Shown: positions 8,279 through 18,507, counted from the stretch's first letter. The stretch: 64,000 nt of DNA from JBBRMW01 sp965246845 (GCA_965246845.1 CBDFFR010000005.1:372001-436000), one strand, 5' to 3'. Made by a program: numbers and translations. Notes: generated from the sequence alone by a model not told the origin.

Positions 8279-9326
8279 TGCCAGCCGGACGACCCGCGCG
8301 CAGCGTACCGGGACTGAAAACTATGCGCTGAATCTGTTGCGGGCGCTGCTCGCGTCCGATCCAGTCAACCAGTACACATTTTATTTTCGCGATACACCCG
8401 ATGCGCAGCTTTTTCCAATTCAACAAAATATGAATGCGCGCGTCATTCCGTTCAAACGCCTGTGGACGCATATTCGTTTCGCGGCGGCGCTTTGGCGCAC
8501 CCGTCCCGATCTAACATTTGTCCCGGCACATACGCTCCCGTTCGCGTTTCCGGGGCGCGCCGTCGTGACGGTGCATGATCTCGGCTATATCTATTTTCCG
8601 CAGGCACATACCGCGACCGGACGCCGCTATCTGGATTGGACGACGCGCTACAGCGCACGCCGCGCGACCACCATCCTTGCCGATTCGGAAGCAACGAAGC
8701 GCGATCTGGTGGCGAACTACCACACCAATCCGCAGAAAATTCATGTCGTATACCCCGGCGTCGAAGGGCTGACCCGCGCCCCGGCAGATGACATCGCGCA
8801 CGTGCGTGCCAGGTATCATCTGCCAGAGCGTTACCTGCTGTTCCTCGGCACGCTGCAACCGCGCAAGAACATCACGCGCCTCGTGCAGGCGTACCGCGCG
8901 TCACACCCCGCCGACGTCGCGCTCGTATTGGCGGGGCGGCGCGGCTGGCTCCCGTTGCAAATCGAAGCGGAAGGCGTTATCGAGACTGGATTCATCGCGG
9001 ATGCGGATGTCGCGGCACTTTACAGCGGGTCGCTCGCACTCGTGTTCCCCTCATTGTATGAAGGCTTCGGCTTCCCGGTGATCGAGGCGATGCGCTGCGG
9101 CGTCCCCGTCCTGACGAGCAATACATCGTCGCTGCCGGAACTCGCTGGAGATGCCGCGCTGCTCGTCGATCCGCTCGATGTAGCGCAAATCGCGGAAGGG
9201 ATCGCGCGTATCGTCGCGGATGCAGGGTTGCGCGAAACGCTCATCGCGAAAGGCTACACGCAGGCCGCCCGGTTCACATGGAACGCTGCCGCCGCGCAAA
9301 CTCTCGAAATATTCAATCAGCGATGA
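8262..9326 (+). CDS. Glycosyltransferase family 4 (GT-B fold)
   Basis: A retaining GT-B glycosyltransferase that transfers a sugar from a nucleotide-sugar donor. The N-terminal domain has GTENYALNLLRAL and VVTVHDLGYIYFP. The C-terminal donor-binding domain has FLGTLQPRKNI and the EX7E-type motif in EGFGFPVIEAM. The start is GTG 8262, giving MRIAVDASRT, the usual GT4 beginning. The upstream gene overlaps it by 17 nt and the next gene by 4 nt (ATGA). With the GT9-GT26 gene it forms part of a surface polysaccharide or lipid-linked glycan pathway. The sugar specificity is unknown. Confidence 0.92.
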   Translation: MRIAVDASRTTRAQRTGTENYALNLLRALLASDPVNQYTFYFRDTPDAQLFPIQQNMNARVIPFKRLWTHIRFAAALWRTRPDLTFVPAHTLPFAFPGRAVVTVHDLGYIYFPQAHTATGRRYLDWTTRYSARRATTILADSEATKRDLVANYHTNPQKIHVVYPGVEGLTRAPADDIAHVRARYHLPERYLLFLGTLQPRKNITRLVQAYRASHPADVALVLAGRRGWLPLQIEAEGVIETGFIADADVAALYSGSLALVFPSLYEGFGFPVIEAMRCGVPVLTSNTSSLPELAGDAALLVDPLDVAQIAEGIARIVADAGLRETLIAKGYTQAARFTWNAAAAQTLEIFNQR

Positions 9327-11161
9327 AAATACTGGTGGTGAACCTCGCCGATATTGGCGACCTCGTGCTGACTACGCCCGCGCTCGGTGCGCTCCGCGAG
9401 GCGCTGCCCGATGCGCAAATTCATGTGCTGACCTCGCATCACGCCGCGCCCGTCCTCAACGACGGCACACTTGTCGATATGGTAATCACATTCGACAAGC
9501 TGCTCTTCGACCGTGTAACGGCAATGTTCAGGCAATGGCGCGGCGTGCTGGCGCTTGGAAGGCGGCTGCGCGGCGCGCATTACGACGCGGTGCTGTTCTT
9601 CCATAAACTGACGACGCGCGCGGGCGCATGGAAATATGCCGCAATCGGCTTCTCGACGGGCGCACGTCGGCGCGTCGGCGCGGATAACGGGCGCGGGTGG
9701 TTCCTCACGGAGCGCGTCCCCGATCCCGGCTTTAACGAGGAGCATCAGGCCGATGCGTGGCGGCGCGTCGTCGCACGCTTTATCGGGCAGGAGTTGCCAA
9801 AGCACCCGCTATGGATGAGCATCAGTGCCGAAGAACGGGCATGGGCAGCCGAACGCTTGCCTGCTGGACCGCACTACATCGCGATACACCCCGGCAGCGG
9901 CGCATATATCCTCGCCCGCCGCTGGCCGCCGGAGCGCTGGGCGGCGCTCGCAGATGAACTGGCAAAGCGCGGCGCGCAGATCGTCCTTGTCGGTGGTCCT
10001 GCCGATGATGCGCTCGCAGTGCATGACACGATGCAGGCCGCCGCGCTCGATTTCGCCGGGCAGACGACGCTCGGCCAGCTCGCCGCGCTATTGGAGCGCT
10101 GCGACTCCTACTACGGCACGGATTCGGGTGTGATGCACATCGCGACAGCGGTCGGAACGCGCGTCACCGCGATCTTCGGACCGACCAATGCGCGTACCTA
10201 TGGACCTTATGCAGAGTCCGCGCGCGTGGTGGCGCTCCCGCTGCGCTGCCTGCCCTGCGCTTATGTAGATCGGACGGTCGGCGCGCGGTCGGGCTGTGCG
10301 CAGCGAACTTGTTTGCGCACCCTGACAGTAGACGATCTGCTTGAGGGCTATCCAGCCAAAAGCCGCGCACGCGACAACGCAGTAAAAATCCCGTCGCCAC
10401 AGAAAATATTGGGTATCCCAATCCACCCAATGACCTATACTGTTCTGCGCGCGATCATCGACAATTGGATTGATATGCGTACCCCCCGGCAGCTTTGCAC
10501 CGTCAACCCCGAATTCCTCATGGCCGCGCAGCATGACAGTATCTTTTACCAGATATTGAAGCGCGCGGACTTGTGTATGCCGGATGGCGTCGGGCTGTTA
10601 TGGGCGGCACGCAGGCTCGGCCAGCCGCTCCCGGAGCGCGTCACGGGTTCTGATGGCGTGCCGCGCATCGCGGAGTGGGCTGCCGCGCGTGGCTGGAAGC
10701 TGTTTCTGCTCGGCGCGGCTCCCGGCATCGCGGATCGTGCCGCGACAATCTTGCAGGCGCGCTATCCCGGCTTGCAGGTCGCCGGAACCCATGCGGGCAG
10801 CCCCGGCGCGGATGAGGAAGATGACATCGTGGCCCGCGTCAATCGCAGCGGTGCGGATATTCTCTTCGTCGCTTACGGCGCACCCGCTCAGGATAAATGG
10901 ATCGCGCGCAACCTGCACCGCCTCGATACGGTGGTCAACATGGGGGTCGGCGGTGCGTTCGATTTCATCACCGGGGCGGCTCCGCGTGCGCCGCTGTGGA
11001 TGCAACGCGCCGGGCTGGAATGGCTGCACCGCCTGATCACGCAGCCCTGGCGCTGGCGGCGTATGCTGCGCCTGCCGCTTTTCGTGTTTGCGGTATCATT
11101 GAGGAAGCGTAATGGTCCGGTCCGTTTTGAGGGACCGACAAAATCTGTCAGAGATGGTTAG
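9323..11161 (+). CDS. Fused glycosyltransferase: GT9 (heptosyltransferase-like) plus GT26 (WecG/TagA/CpsF)
   Basis: Two complete catalytic modules share one frame. Residues 1-350 are a GT9 domain: MKILVVNLADIGDLVLTTPA, IAIHPGSGA, VLVGGPADD and YYGTDSGVMHIATAVGT. Residues about 365-605 are a GT26 domain: PSPQKILGIPIHPMT, TVNPEFLMAAQ, LCMPDGVGLLWAARRLG, FVAYGAPAQDKWI and GVGGAFDFITGAAPRAP. GT26 enzymes add the second sugar, often N-acetylmannosaminuronate or ManNAc, to an undecaprenyl-linked GlcNAc. The start is ATG 9323, which overlaps the GT4 stop as ATGA; the frame extends upstream but that part is shadow sequence. A linker region around 350-370 carries the join. Confidence 0.93.
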   Translation: MKILVVNLADIGDLVLTTPALGALREALPDAQIHVLTSHHAAPVLNDGTLVDMVITFDKLLFDRVTAMFRQWRGVLALGRRLRGAHYDAVLFFHKLTTRAGAWKYAAIGFSTGARRRVGADNGRGWFLTERVPDPGFNEEHQADAWRRVVARFIGQELPKHPLWMSISAEERAWAAERLPAGPHYIAIHPGSGAYILARRWPPERWAALADELAKRGAQIVLVGGPADDALAVHDTMQAAALDFAGQTTLGQLAALLERCDSYYGTDSGVMHIATAVGTRVTAIFGPTNARTYGPYAESARVVALPLRCLPCAYVDRTVGARSGCAQRTCLRTLTVDDLLEGYPAKSRARDNAVKIPSPQKILGIPIHPMTYTVLRAIIDNWIDMRTPRQLCTVNPEFLMAAQHDSIFYQILKRADLCMPDGVGLLWAARRLGQPLPERVTGSDGVPRIAEWAAARGWKLFLLGAAPGIADRAATILQARYPGLQVAGTHAGSPGADEEDDIVARVNRSGADILFVAYGAPAQDKWIARNLHRLDTVVNMGVGGAFDFITGAAPRAPLWMQRAGLEWLHRLITQPWRWRRMLRLPLFVFAVSLRKRNGPVRFEGPTKSVRDG

Positions 11162-11176
11162 CGCGGGAGTAGCAAT

Positions 11177-12529
11177 ATGGAACCTCAGAAGGTCAACGAG
11201 CGGAACAGCACGGCAAATCTACAGCCGCCAGCGCATAGTGAACCGCAGGGTGCGATCACCGATTTGCTTTATGAGCCACAAACGCCGGAAGAACTCGGTA
11301 TTCAAAGCTCCATCGTGATTGACCTGATGCTGCGCCTGATGCGTCAGGAAGGTGAAGTCAGCGTGCGCCGCATCATGGAAGTGATCCGCGTCAGCCTGAA
11401 AATCGCGGATACGATCCTGACCAAATTGCAATTCGATCACATGATCGAGGTCGCGAAGGCAGGCAACATTGGCCGCGCGAGCTATACCTATCGCCTGACC
11501 GAAGAAGGCGGCGCGCGCGCGCGGGATGCCTTCGAGCGTTCGCAGTATATGGGACCCGCGCCCGTCTCGATTGATGCCTATAACGAGGGAATCATGCTGC
11601 AAACGAAGGCGCGCGCGCGCATCAAATCGGATGCGGTGCAGAACGCGCTTGCGCATTTGATCCTGCCCGATGGCTTCCACCGCCGCATCGGACCCGCGAT
11701 CAACGCCGGGACCTCGATCTTCCTCTACGGTCCGCCGGGGAACGGCAAGACGACCATCGCGGAGGCTATCGCGGGGCTAATCAGCGGTTCGGACCCGATC
11801 TGGCTGCCGCACGCTGTCACGACGGGCGGGCAAATCGTCACGCTCTACGATCAGCTCGTCCACAAGGAACTGGAGATGACGAAGGAAGAACAGGAAGCGC
11901 TCGGCCAATATGACCGCCGCTGGACGCTCTTCCACCGTCCGGCGGTGATGGTCGGTGGCGAACTGACGATGGCTGCGCTCGATCTGCGCTACGACGAGAT
12001 CAGCAAAATCTACGATGCGCCGCTGCAAATGAAGGCCAACGGCGGGATGTTCCTGATCGATGACTTCGGACGCCAGCAGGTGCGCGCCGCCGACCTGCTC
12101 AACCGCTGGATCGTCCCGCTCGAATCCGGGATCGACTTCCTGCGCCTGCGTACCGGGCAGACCATGCAGACTCCGTTCCGGCAGTTGATCGTGTTCAGCA
12201 CCAACCTCGACCCGAATTCGCTGGTCGATGCCGCGTTCCTGCGCCGCATTCAGATGAAGGTCGAAGTCAAAAGCCCCGATGACGCGATGTTCCTGAAAAT
12301 CTTTATGACGATGTGCGACAAGCTGCAGGTGCAGAAGCCGGACCGCGATACCTTCATGTACCTCATACAGGAATGGTATCTCAAGCCCGACCGCAAACTG
12401 CAGGCCGTCCACCCGCGCGACATCCTCAAGATCGTGAAGGCGCTCGCCGATTACGACAACAAACCTGCGCGCCTGACGACGCAGAACATCGATGATGCGT
12501 GCAGCAGCTACTTCGTCGGCGCTAATTAG
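11177..12529 (+). CDS. AAA-family ATPase with N-terminal winged-helix-like domain
   Basis: A 450-residue protein. Residues 45-125 look like a winged helix with predicted helices (SSIVIDLMLRLMRQEGEVSV and ASYTYRLTEEG). The AAA core contains Walker A in FLYGPPGNGKTT (about residue 180), Walker B GGMFLIDDFG (about 290), and FRQLIVFSTNLDP followed by AFLRRIQMKV as sensor and arginine-finger regions. No partner is certain. The following lipoprotein starts 1 nt after the stop. The family is found in Chloroflexota and other phyla as a predicted ATPase without an assigned role. A chaperone-like or regulated-assembly function is inference. Confidence 0.85.
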   Translation: MEPQKVNERNSTANLQPPAHSEPQGAITDLLYEPQTPEELGIQSSIVIDLMLRLMRQEGEVSVRRIMEVIRVSLKIADTILTKLQFDHMIEVAKAGNIGRASYTYRLTEEGGARARDAFERSQYMGPAPVSIDAYNEGIMLQTKARARIKSDAVQNALAHLILPDGFHRRIGPAINAGTSIFLYGPPGNGKTTIAEAIAGLISGSDPIWLPHAVTTGGQIVTLYDQLVHKELEMTKEEQEALGQYDRRWTLFHRPAVMVGGELTMAALDLRYDEISKIYDAPLQMKANGGMFLIDDFGRQQVRAADLLNRWIVPLESGIDFLRLRTGQTMQTPFRQLIVFSTNLDPNSLVDAAFLRRIQMKVEVKSPDDAMFLKIFMTMCDKLQVQKPDRDTFMYLIQEWYLKPDRKLQAVHPRDILKIVKALADYDNKPARLTTQNIDDACSSYFVGAN

Positions 12530-12530
12530 C

Positions 12531-13715
12531 GTGCGCTTGCTCGTTGTCGGGCTGTGCCTCGCATTTCTCACGGCCTGTACGAGCGGCTCCGGGGTGGCGG
12601 TTGCGCCCGTCAACGCGCTTGATACGGGCTACCACACCTATCGCCACCCATCCGGCGCGTTCAGTCTGCGGCTCCCTGCCGATTGGTCGGTGCGCGACGT
12701 CAGCCACGACAACACCATTCAGGTTGAGTTTTCGCCGCCGGGCAATGCCGGGCTGCCGCTCAGTATCTACGTGATCAATACCGGGAGCGTCCTCGATACG
12801 GGCGCGCTGCTGAACACGATCAACAAATATCAAAGCGTGTTTAACGGCAACCCGGATGTCTACACCGAACTCTCACGCACGGCGCAGGGTGACGGCTCGT
12901 GGCGGCTGGTCGGCATCCGGCAAACGCCCATCGGCTCGCGCGAATTGAATACCTTCGTACAGGCCGATAAATCGTTCCTCTCCGCGATTGAGGCCGATCT
13001 GACGGACGTGCAGGACGCGCGGCTGAGCCAGCTCCGCACCGTGATCAACACCTTTCGCGTGGAAACCGCCGCAGCCGTCGGCGCGGCGAGCCTGAACGGG
13101 GCAAGCACCGGTGAGAACACAGCTGCTGGCTCGATTACGTTCAGCGGTCTGCTCGACTATACCGATTCGACCGGCGGCTTCAACATCAACGGTGAGCTGA
13201 CCAATCAGGGAACCTACGCGGTCGAAGCGGTGCGCGTGACGGCGTTGCTCTACGATACCGGGGGACGACTCCTTGCGGAGCAGCCGGACATCGTGCCGAA
13301 CGAGATCATCCCGACGGGCGACCGGGTTCCCTTCCGGCTGCAATTCCGGGGAGGCAAGCCGCCGCAGGCTGTCCGCTACGAATTGCAAGCCTCGGCACGC
13401 AGCGCGGAATACAACGCCGCGACCTATCTCCCACCGGAGAATTTCATCAAAGGCAACGAAAAAGCGACCTATAACGCGCAGGGCTTCCTCAGCATCGGCG
13501 GCGATGTCGTGAACGGCGCGCAGCAGCCCGCGAAGTTCATCCGCGTCACGATTACCGTTTACGATGAACAGGATCGCGTCGTCGGCGCGGAAAGCGGCTT
13601 CGTCGAACGCCCGGAACTGCTGCCGGGCGAAGTCTCGAAATATGAAGTCACGTTTTATCAGCTTGCCGGGAACGCCAACCGCTTCGTTACAAAGGTCGAA
13701 GGGCGAACCCGCTAA
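12531..13715 (+). CDS. Lipoprotein with FxLYD-type beta domains
   Basis: With a start at GTG 12531, the protein begins with a lipoprotein signal: VRLLVVGLCLAFLTAC, where the lipobox is LTAC. The alternative ATG at 12492 lies inside the upstream gene and would add a polar segment before the signal, so it is less likely. Residues 40-170 resemble a PsbP-like or surface domain (HPSGAFSLRLPADWSV). Two FxLYD-like beta domains follow, each with INGELTNQG or IGGDVVNGA strands and a VTALLYD/VTITVYDEQ strand. FxLYD domains occur in secreted proteins of unknown binding role. The protein is probably anchored to the outer face of the membrane. Confidence 0.8.
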   Translation: MRLLVVGLCLAFLTACTSGSGVAVAPVNALDTGYHTYRHPSGAFSLRLPADWSVRDVSHDNTIQVEFSPPGNAGLPLSIYVINTGSVLDTGALLNTINKYQSVFNGNPDVYTELSRTAQGDGSWRLVGIRQTPIGSRELNTFVQADKSFLSAIEADLTDVQDARLSQLRTVINTFRVETAAAVGAASLNGASTGENTAAGSITFSGLLDYTDSTGGFNINGELTNQGTYAVEAVRVTALLYDTGGRLLAEQPDIVPNEIIPTGDRVPFRLQFRGGKPPQAVRYELQASARSAEYNAATYLPPENFIKGNEKATYNAQGFLSIGGDVVNGAQQPAKFIRVTITVYDEQDRVVGAESGFVERPELLPGEVSKYEVTFYQLAGNANRFVTKVEGRTR

Positions 13716-13747
13716 GATATATCTGCAAATCACCGCGCTATCGGGAT

Positions 13748-14308
13748 TTACGGCAATAATCGCTTCCCCATAAGAATATCTGGTTTGCCCGGTCCATTCG
13801 CATCCGGGACCAGACCGATAACGGTATATCCGCAGCGCTGATAGAACGCGAAGGGATGCCGTCCATCACTCTGAATATCGCGTATCGCGCCGGGAATATC
13901 GTCGTACAGGTCCAGCCCTGCGAGGTTAGTCCAGCCCGGTTCATCATCCGAACCCACATACATCGTGCGCGCTCCCGCTTCGCGCGCTGCATCCTCAAGC
14001 GCCGCAATGAGCGCCCGCCCGATACCCCGTTTTTGCGCATCTGGCCTTACGGCGAGCGGATGCAGCTCCCACACTTCCGAATAGAATAGGTAGCCGCCGA
14101 TCCAGCCTGACACATGCTCATCCGGGTCGAGCGCCGCGATGAACACCTTGCCCGCTTCGAGCGCCTCATCGACCTGCATCAACGCCTCGTCCAGCGTCGG
14201 GTAGGCGCTTGGTGAGAACTCGCGAAAGGCTTCCACCAGAATATTGGCAGCCTCTGTGCGCTGCCTCTCCGATAGTACATTCATTTTGCGAACCGAGAAA
14301 TCTGGCAT
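13748..14308 (-). CDS. GNAT acetyltransferase, AAC(6')-I-like
   Basis: A 186-residue GNAT-fold enzyme. The acetyl-CoA loop is seen in LAVRPDAQKRGIGRALI. The segments VWELHPL, LDLYDDI, HPFAFYQRCGY and PDANGPGKPDILMGKRL closely resemble the aminoglycoside 6'-N-acetyltransferase AAC(6')-Ii group. Chromosomal members of that group can have native substrates other than drugs, so resistance is not proven. The start is ATG 14308, with AGGGA 6 nt upstream. It is the last gene of a leftward unit behind the sugar transferase (26-nt gap). Confidence 0.85.
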   Translation of the reverse strand: MPDFSVRKMNVLSERQRTEAANILVEAFREFSPSAYPTLDEALMQVDEALEAGKVFIAALDPDEHVSGWIGGYLFYSEVWELHPLAVRPDAQKRGIGRALIAALEDAAREAGARTMYVGSDDEPGWTNLAGLDLYDDIPGAIRDIQSDGRHPFAFYQRCGYTVIGLVPDANGPGKPDILMGKRLLP

Positions 14309-14334
14309 ACCAATTCCCTATTTTTGCTGATGGT

Positions 14335-15801
14335 TCAATACGCATTATTACTACGTCGCAACAATGTCTGCGCCACCGTCCGAATAATAATCTTGATGTC
14401 GAACCAGAGCGACCAGTGTTCGACATAGTATAAATCATATTTGGTGCGCTCTTCGATGCTGGTATCGCCGCGATAGCCGTTCACCTGCGCCCAGCCCGTC
14501 ATGCCCGCTTTCTCGCGGTGGCGCTCCATATAGCGCGGAATTGATTCGCGGAATTTCTCGACGAAAAACGGCTGTTCCGGGCGCGGACCGACAAGGCTCA
14601 TTTGCCCCAACAGGACGTTAATCAACTGCGGTAGCTCGTCCCAATTCGTTTTGCGCATCCAGCGCCCCATGCGCGTCACGCGCGGGTCATCGCGCACCGT
14701 CCAGCCGGGACCACCTTTTTCCGAGTCGCGGCGCATCGTGCGGAATTTGATCATCGGGAACGGACGCCCATCCAGCCCGGCCCGATCCTGACAGAACCAG
14801 ACGGGACCGCGCGACTCCAGCTTTATCAAAATCGCGGTCAGGACTAGCAGCGGCGAGAGCAGAATCAGCCCAATCAGCGCCCCGAACATATCCAGACCGC
14901 GCTTGAGCGCCAGCTTCCAGCCGCGCAGCGGCATATCGCGCACGGTGAGCAGCGGCATCCCGCCCAGTTCATCGACGGACATCCCACCCGCCATGTACGC
15001 GAACATATCCGGGTAGATTTTGATGCTGGTATTCCCGCGCTGGCACATCGCGATCAGGCGCACGAGTTCGCTGTTTGGGATTTCCGGGAGTGCGATGATC
15101 ACTTCCGCGATATGTTGCGAATCGATCAAGTGCGGCAGGTCCGCGAAATGGCCGATCAGCGGCACGCCGGAAACCTCGCGCACGGATGCGCCATTGATCA
15201 TTCCCAATATCTGATAACCCAGATCGGGGCGCGATTGTATCTGATCGATGATCGTCTTCGCGGCGTCCCCCGACCCGACGATCAGCACGCGGTCGCGACC
15301 CACCCCCGCCATACGCAGCCGCGTCGTAACGAAGCGGTACAATTCACGCTCGAAGACGACGAAAACGATGCTGAATACCCAGATGTATAGCACCAGTTGG
15401 CGCGAGTAATCGGCGTCGTACAGGCTATTTTTGAACAGGAACGTCGAGAGGCCACCCGTCAGCGTGACACCCACCGAAACCGAGGTGAGGATCGTCACAA
15501 ATTGATCGAGCCGACTGCTTGCGCGCTTCTGGTGATAAAGCTGCGCGAAGAAGAACGTCGCGAGCAGCGTCAGCATATGCAGCGCGAGCGTGGGCAGCAG
15601 ACCGGAGAAATCCCCGGAGAGCGTCACCGGGTCGTCACCGGGAAACAGCGGAGCCTTGACGCGCAACCAGTAACCGACACGGAATGCACCGACGAGCGCG
15701 CCCATATCCAGCGCGACCAGCAGCACGAACAGGAAGCGCTGATAGAGCGTGCCGGGCGCGCGGTTCAGGGTGATGCGGCGGAAGGCGGCGGTGTTGTCCA
15801 C
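14335..15801 (-). CDS. Polyprenyl-phosphate sugar-1-phosphate transferase (WbaP/EpsL-type)
   Basis: This integral membrane enzyme starts extracellular polysaccharide synthesis by moving a sugar-1-phosphate, commonly glucose or galactose, onto undecaprenyl phosphate. Four or five membrane helices come first, then a CoA-binding-like (Rossmann) domain with RVLIVGSGDAAK. The C-terminal catalytic domain has KRGLDMFGALIGLILLSPLL, KFRTMRRDSE, WDELPQLINVL and SLVGPRPEQPFF. The start proposed is GTG 15801, giving MDNTAAFRRITLNRAPG, with AGGAC a few bases upstream. The frame extends to 16023 but that part is antisense-frame shadow of the GT2 gene. It overlaps the end of the GT2 gene by 37 nt. Confidence 0.9.
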   Translation of the reverse strand: MDNTAAFRRITLNRAPGTLYQRFLFVLLVALDMGALVGAFRVGYWLRVKAPLFPGDDPVTLSGDFSGLLPTLALHMLTLLATFFFAQLYHQKRASSRLDQFVTILTSVSVGVTLTGGLSTFLFKNSLYDADYSRQLVLYIWVFSIVFVVFERELYRFVTTRLRMAGVGRDRVLIVGSGDAAKTIIDQIQSRPDLGYQILGMINGASVREVSGVPLIGHFADLPHLIDSQHIAEVIIALPEIPNSELVRLIAMCQRGNTSIKIYPDMFAYMAGGMSVDELGGMPLLTVRDMPLRGWKLALKRGLDMFGALIGLILLSPLLVLTAILIKLESRGPVWFCQDRAGLDGRPFPMIKFRTMRRDSEKGGPGWTVRDDPRVTRMGRWMRKTNWDELPQLINVLLGQMSLVGPRPEQPFFVEKFRESIPRYMERHREKAGMTGWAQVNGYRGDTSIEERTKYDLYYVEHWSLWFDIKIIIRTVAQTLLRRSNNAY

Positions 15802-16688
15802 GTCTTGTCCTGACGAATTGTAGTGAGCATGGGACGCCCGCCCTGTGCGATCAGGCCGAGCAGGATGAAAATATGCAACCAGATCGGGGTCCGCGCGCGG
15901 TAGTGCTTGCGGTAGAAGAGGAGCATTGCCCGATAGAATTCGCGCTGCGCCTTCGGGTTCTGGCGGCTGGCGGCGCGTTTGACGTGCAAAACCGTCACAC
16001 GCGGGATGTACATCACTTTCCATCCGGCCTGTTTGATGCGGTACGCCCAGTCGAGGTCTTCTCCGTACATCCAGAATGTCTCATCGAGCAGCCCCACCCG
16101 CGCGATAGCCGCACCGCGCACGAGCATGAACGCGCCGACCACCGAGTCGACTTCGGTTTCCAGCGTTTCGGGCAGATAGGTCATGTTGTAGCGCCCGAAT
16201 AGACGCCGCTTCGGGAACAGCTTCGCGAGCCGCGTCATGTGCCAGAACGAAACGCCGGGCGTCGGGAAACTGCGACGGCAGGCGAGGTCCAACCGTCCGT
16301 CGAGCATGACGAGGCGCGGACCGCAGCAGCCGACTTCTGGCTGCGCATCCATGTAATCGATCAGCGTGCGGAAGGCATCCGGCGGCACGACTGTATCCGG
16401 GTTGAGCAGTAGTGCATAGCGGGGCGTATCCTCGCGCATTTCGCCAAAGCCGAGACGCCGCAAGCCGAGATTGTTTGCATAGGAGAAACCGCCATTCGTC
16501 GCGCTGGCGATGACTTCCACCTGTGGAAATTCTGCGCGCACCATCGCCGCACTGTCGTCCGTGCTGGCGTTATCCACCACCACGACGCGCCGGGACACAC
16601 TCATGTCGCCTGCTTGCAGGGAATTGAGACAATCCCGCAGCAGATCGCGCGTGTTCCAATTGACGATAACGATTCCTAAATCCAACAT
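15765..16688 (-). CDS. Glycosyltransferase family 2 (rhamnosyltransferase-like)
   Basis: A GT-A fold transferase of about 307 residues: LGIVIVNWNTRDLLRDCL, VVVVDNASTDDS, TNGGFSYANNLG, and the DxD-like LLLNPDTVVP, followed by MYGEDLDWAYRIKQAGW. The pattern fits the WbbL-like rhamnosyl or related sugar transferases. A start at ATG 16688 (MLDLGIVIV) is preferred over ATG 16706, because the latter overlaps a TACAAT -10 element on this strand. The gene leads a leftward operon with the polyprenyl-phosphate sugar transferase and the acetyltransferase, and probably works with the rightward GT genes at 8.3-11.2 kb. Confidence 0.9.
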   Translation of the reverse strand: MLDLGIVIVNWNTRDLLRDCLNSLQAGDMSVSRRVVVVDNASTDDSAAMVRAEFPQVEVIASATNGGFSYANNLGLRRLGFGEMREDTPRYALLLNPDTVVPPDAFRTLIDYMDAQPEVGCCGPRLVMLDGRLDLACRRSFPTPGVSFWHMTRLAKLFPKRRLFGRYNMTYLPETLETEVDSVVGAFMLVRGAAIARVGLLDETFWMYGEDLDWAYRIKQAGWKVMYIPRVTVLHVKRAASRQNPKAQREFYRAMLLFYRKHYRARTPIWLHIFILLGLIAQGGRPMLTTIRQDKTWTTPPPSAASP

Positions 16689-16796
16689 GACCACCCGACC
16701 CCGCATTGTATCAAGCTTAGTACCGTTTTGGGTAGAGCAGGGTGGACGTGAGGAAAACGGCGGGAACTGGTACTACAAATACGTTATCCTTGTATC

Positions 16797-16826
16797 TTGC
16801 TGCGCTTTGAACATTTGTGCTATATT
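16797..16826 (+). promoter_or_regulatory. Promoter for the RibD/DHFR-like gene
   Basis: TTGCTG (16797-16802), an 18-nt spacer and TATATT (16821-16826) lie 37 nt before the ATG at 16863. GAAGGAG (16849-16855) is a strong ribosome site. Confidence 0.55.
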
Positions 16827-16862
16827 TAGCATCGGGTTCGCCGATATTGAAGGAGATCGGAC

Positions 16863-17459
<597 letters not shown>

Positions 17460-17577
17460 ATATTCTCGCTGTGTCGTGTTTCTAAAGAAAACGCTGATCC
17501 CAAAGGGATTCCGGTCTATCCTGATCTGACCGAAAGCGGATCGCGATAGCGCGGTGGTTTGCAGACACACTCCAGCC

Positions 17578-18507
17578 TCAAATCACCAGCCCGTCGTATA
17601 GCAATTCCTGCGACAGTTCCGGCACAACACTCTCCGTGCTGTGGATCGTCAGCGTCGCGGCGGAGACGCCCAGCCGCAGCGCTTCATCGACCGGAATATC
17701 GTTCAACAGCCCGAAGATGACGCCCGCCGTGAGCGCATCGCCCGCGCCTGTCGTATCCGTGACCCCGCTGCGCACCGCCGGGATATGGCCGCCGCCATTC
17801 GCATCGGCATACGCGAGGCCGAGTTCACCGAGCGTTACTATCGCGATTTCTACTCCCTTGCCGATCAGGAACCGCGCGGCTTCGACGGCGCTCTCCATAT
17901 CGACCGCCGCCATCCCGCATAGCTCCGACGTCTCATCCGCGTTCGGCGCAACCATGAACAGGCGGTCCAGATAGGCTACCAGTTTGCCCGCAAGTGGCAC
18001 GGACGTCGGGTCCGCGCAGACGCGCACCTGATGCGCTTCGGCCATATCGAAGATCGTGGCGAGCGCGGCTTCCGAAAGGTTGCAATCGAGCGCGATCAGC
18101 GTAGCATCGGCGAAGAGTGATTCCCGATCCAGCAGGGCTTCCGGGGTGATCTGCGCGACGAGGCTGTAATCGCTGATTGCGAGCGCCAGATCGCCATTGT
18201 GATCCATTGCCGCCAGATAGCTGCTCGACCGTGCGCCGGGGATAATCAGCGCGTGCGACATATCGATCCCGGCGCTCTGGTTGTGGTCGAGGATCAGCCG
18301 CCCCGGTGCGTCGTCGCCGAGTGCCGTCAACAGCACGGTCGGCACTTCCAGCCGCGCGAGGTTCTCCGCGATATTGCGCGCCACCCCGCCGAAGCTGAAG
18401 CGCACGTGACCGGGGGTGCTGCTCGCGGGCGTGAGCGGCGTATGCGGGCGGCCTTTCGCATCCAGCCCCGCGCCGCCGATAACGAGGACGTGGCCTTCTG
18501 CGTTCAT
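17578..18507 (-). CDS. PfkB-family sugar kinase, pseudouridine kinase-like
   Basis: A ribokinase-fold kinase of 309 residues. GGVARNIAENLARL near the N-terminus is typical of PsuK and related nucleoside kinases. The PfkB signature DTTGAGDALTAG carries the catalytic Asp near residue 255, preceded by an ADP-binding VTLGELGLAYAD. PsuK phosphorylates pseudouridine to its 5'-monophosphate, but no PsuG glycosidase is adjacent, so other nucleosides or sugars remain possible. The ATG overlaps the pncC stop (ATGA). Confidence 0.8.
   Translation of the reverse strand: MNAEGHVLVIGGAGLDAKGRPHTPLTPASSTPGHVRFSFGGVARNIAENLARLEVPTVLLTALGDDAPGRLILDHNQSAGIDMSHALIIPGARSSSYLAAMDHNGDLALAISDYSLVAQITPEALLDRESLFADATLIALDCNLSEAALATIFDMAEAHQVRVCADPTSVPLAGKLVAYLDRLFMVAPNADETSELCGMAAVDMESAVEAARFLIGKGVEIAIVTLGELGLAYADANGGGHIPAVRSGVTDTTGAGDALTAGVIFGLLNDIPVDEALRLGVSAATLTIHSTESVVPELSQELLYDGLVI

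Noticed and set aside
16689..16706. ATG at 16706 as start of the GT2 gene
   Set aside because: It overlaps a TACAAT element on the same strand. The next ATG at 16688 begins the conserved MLDLGIVIV sequence.
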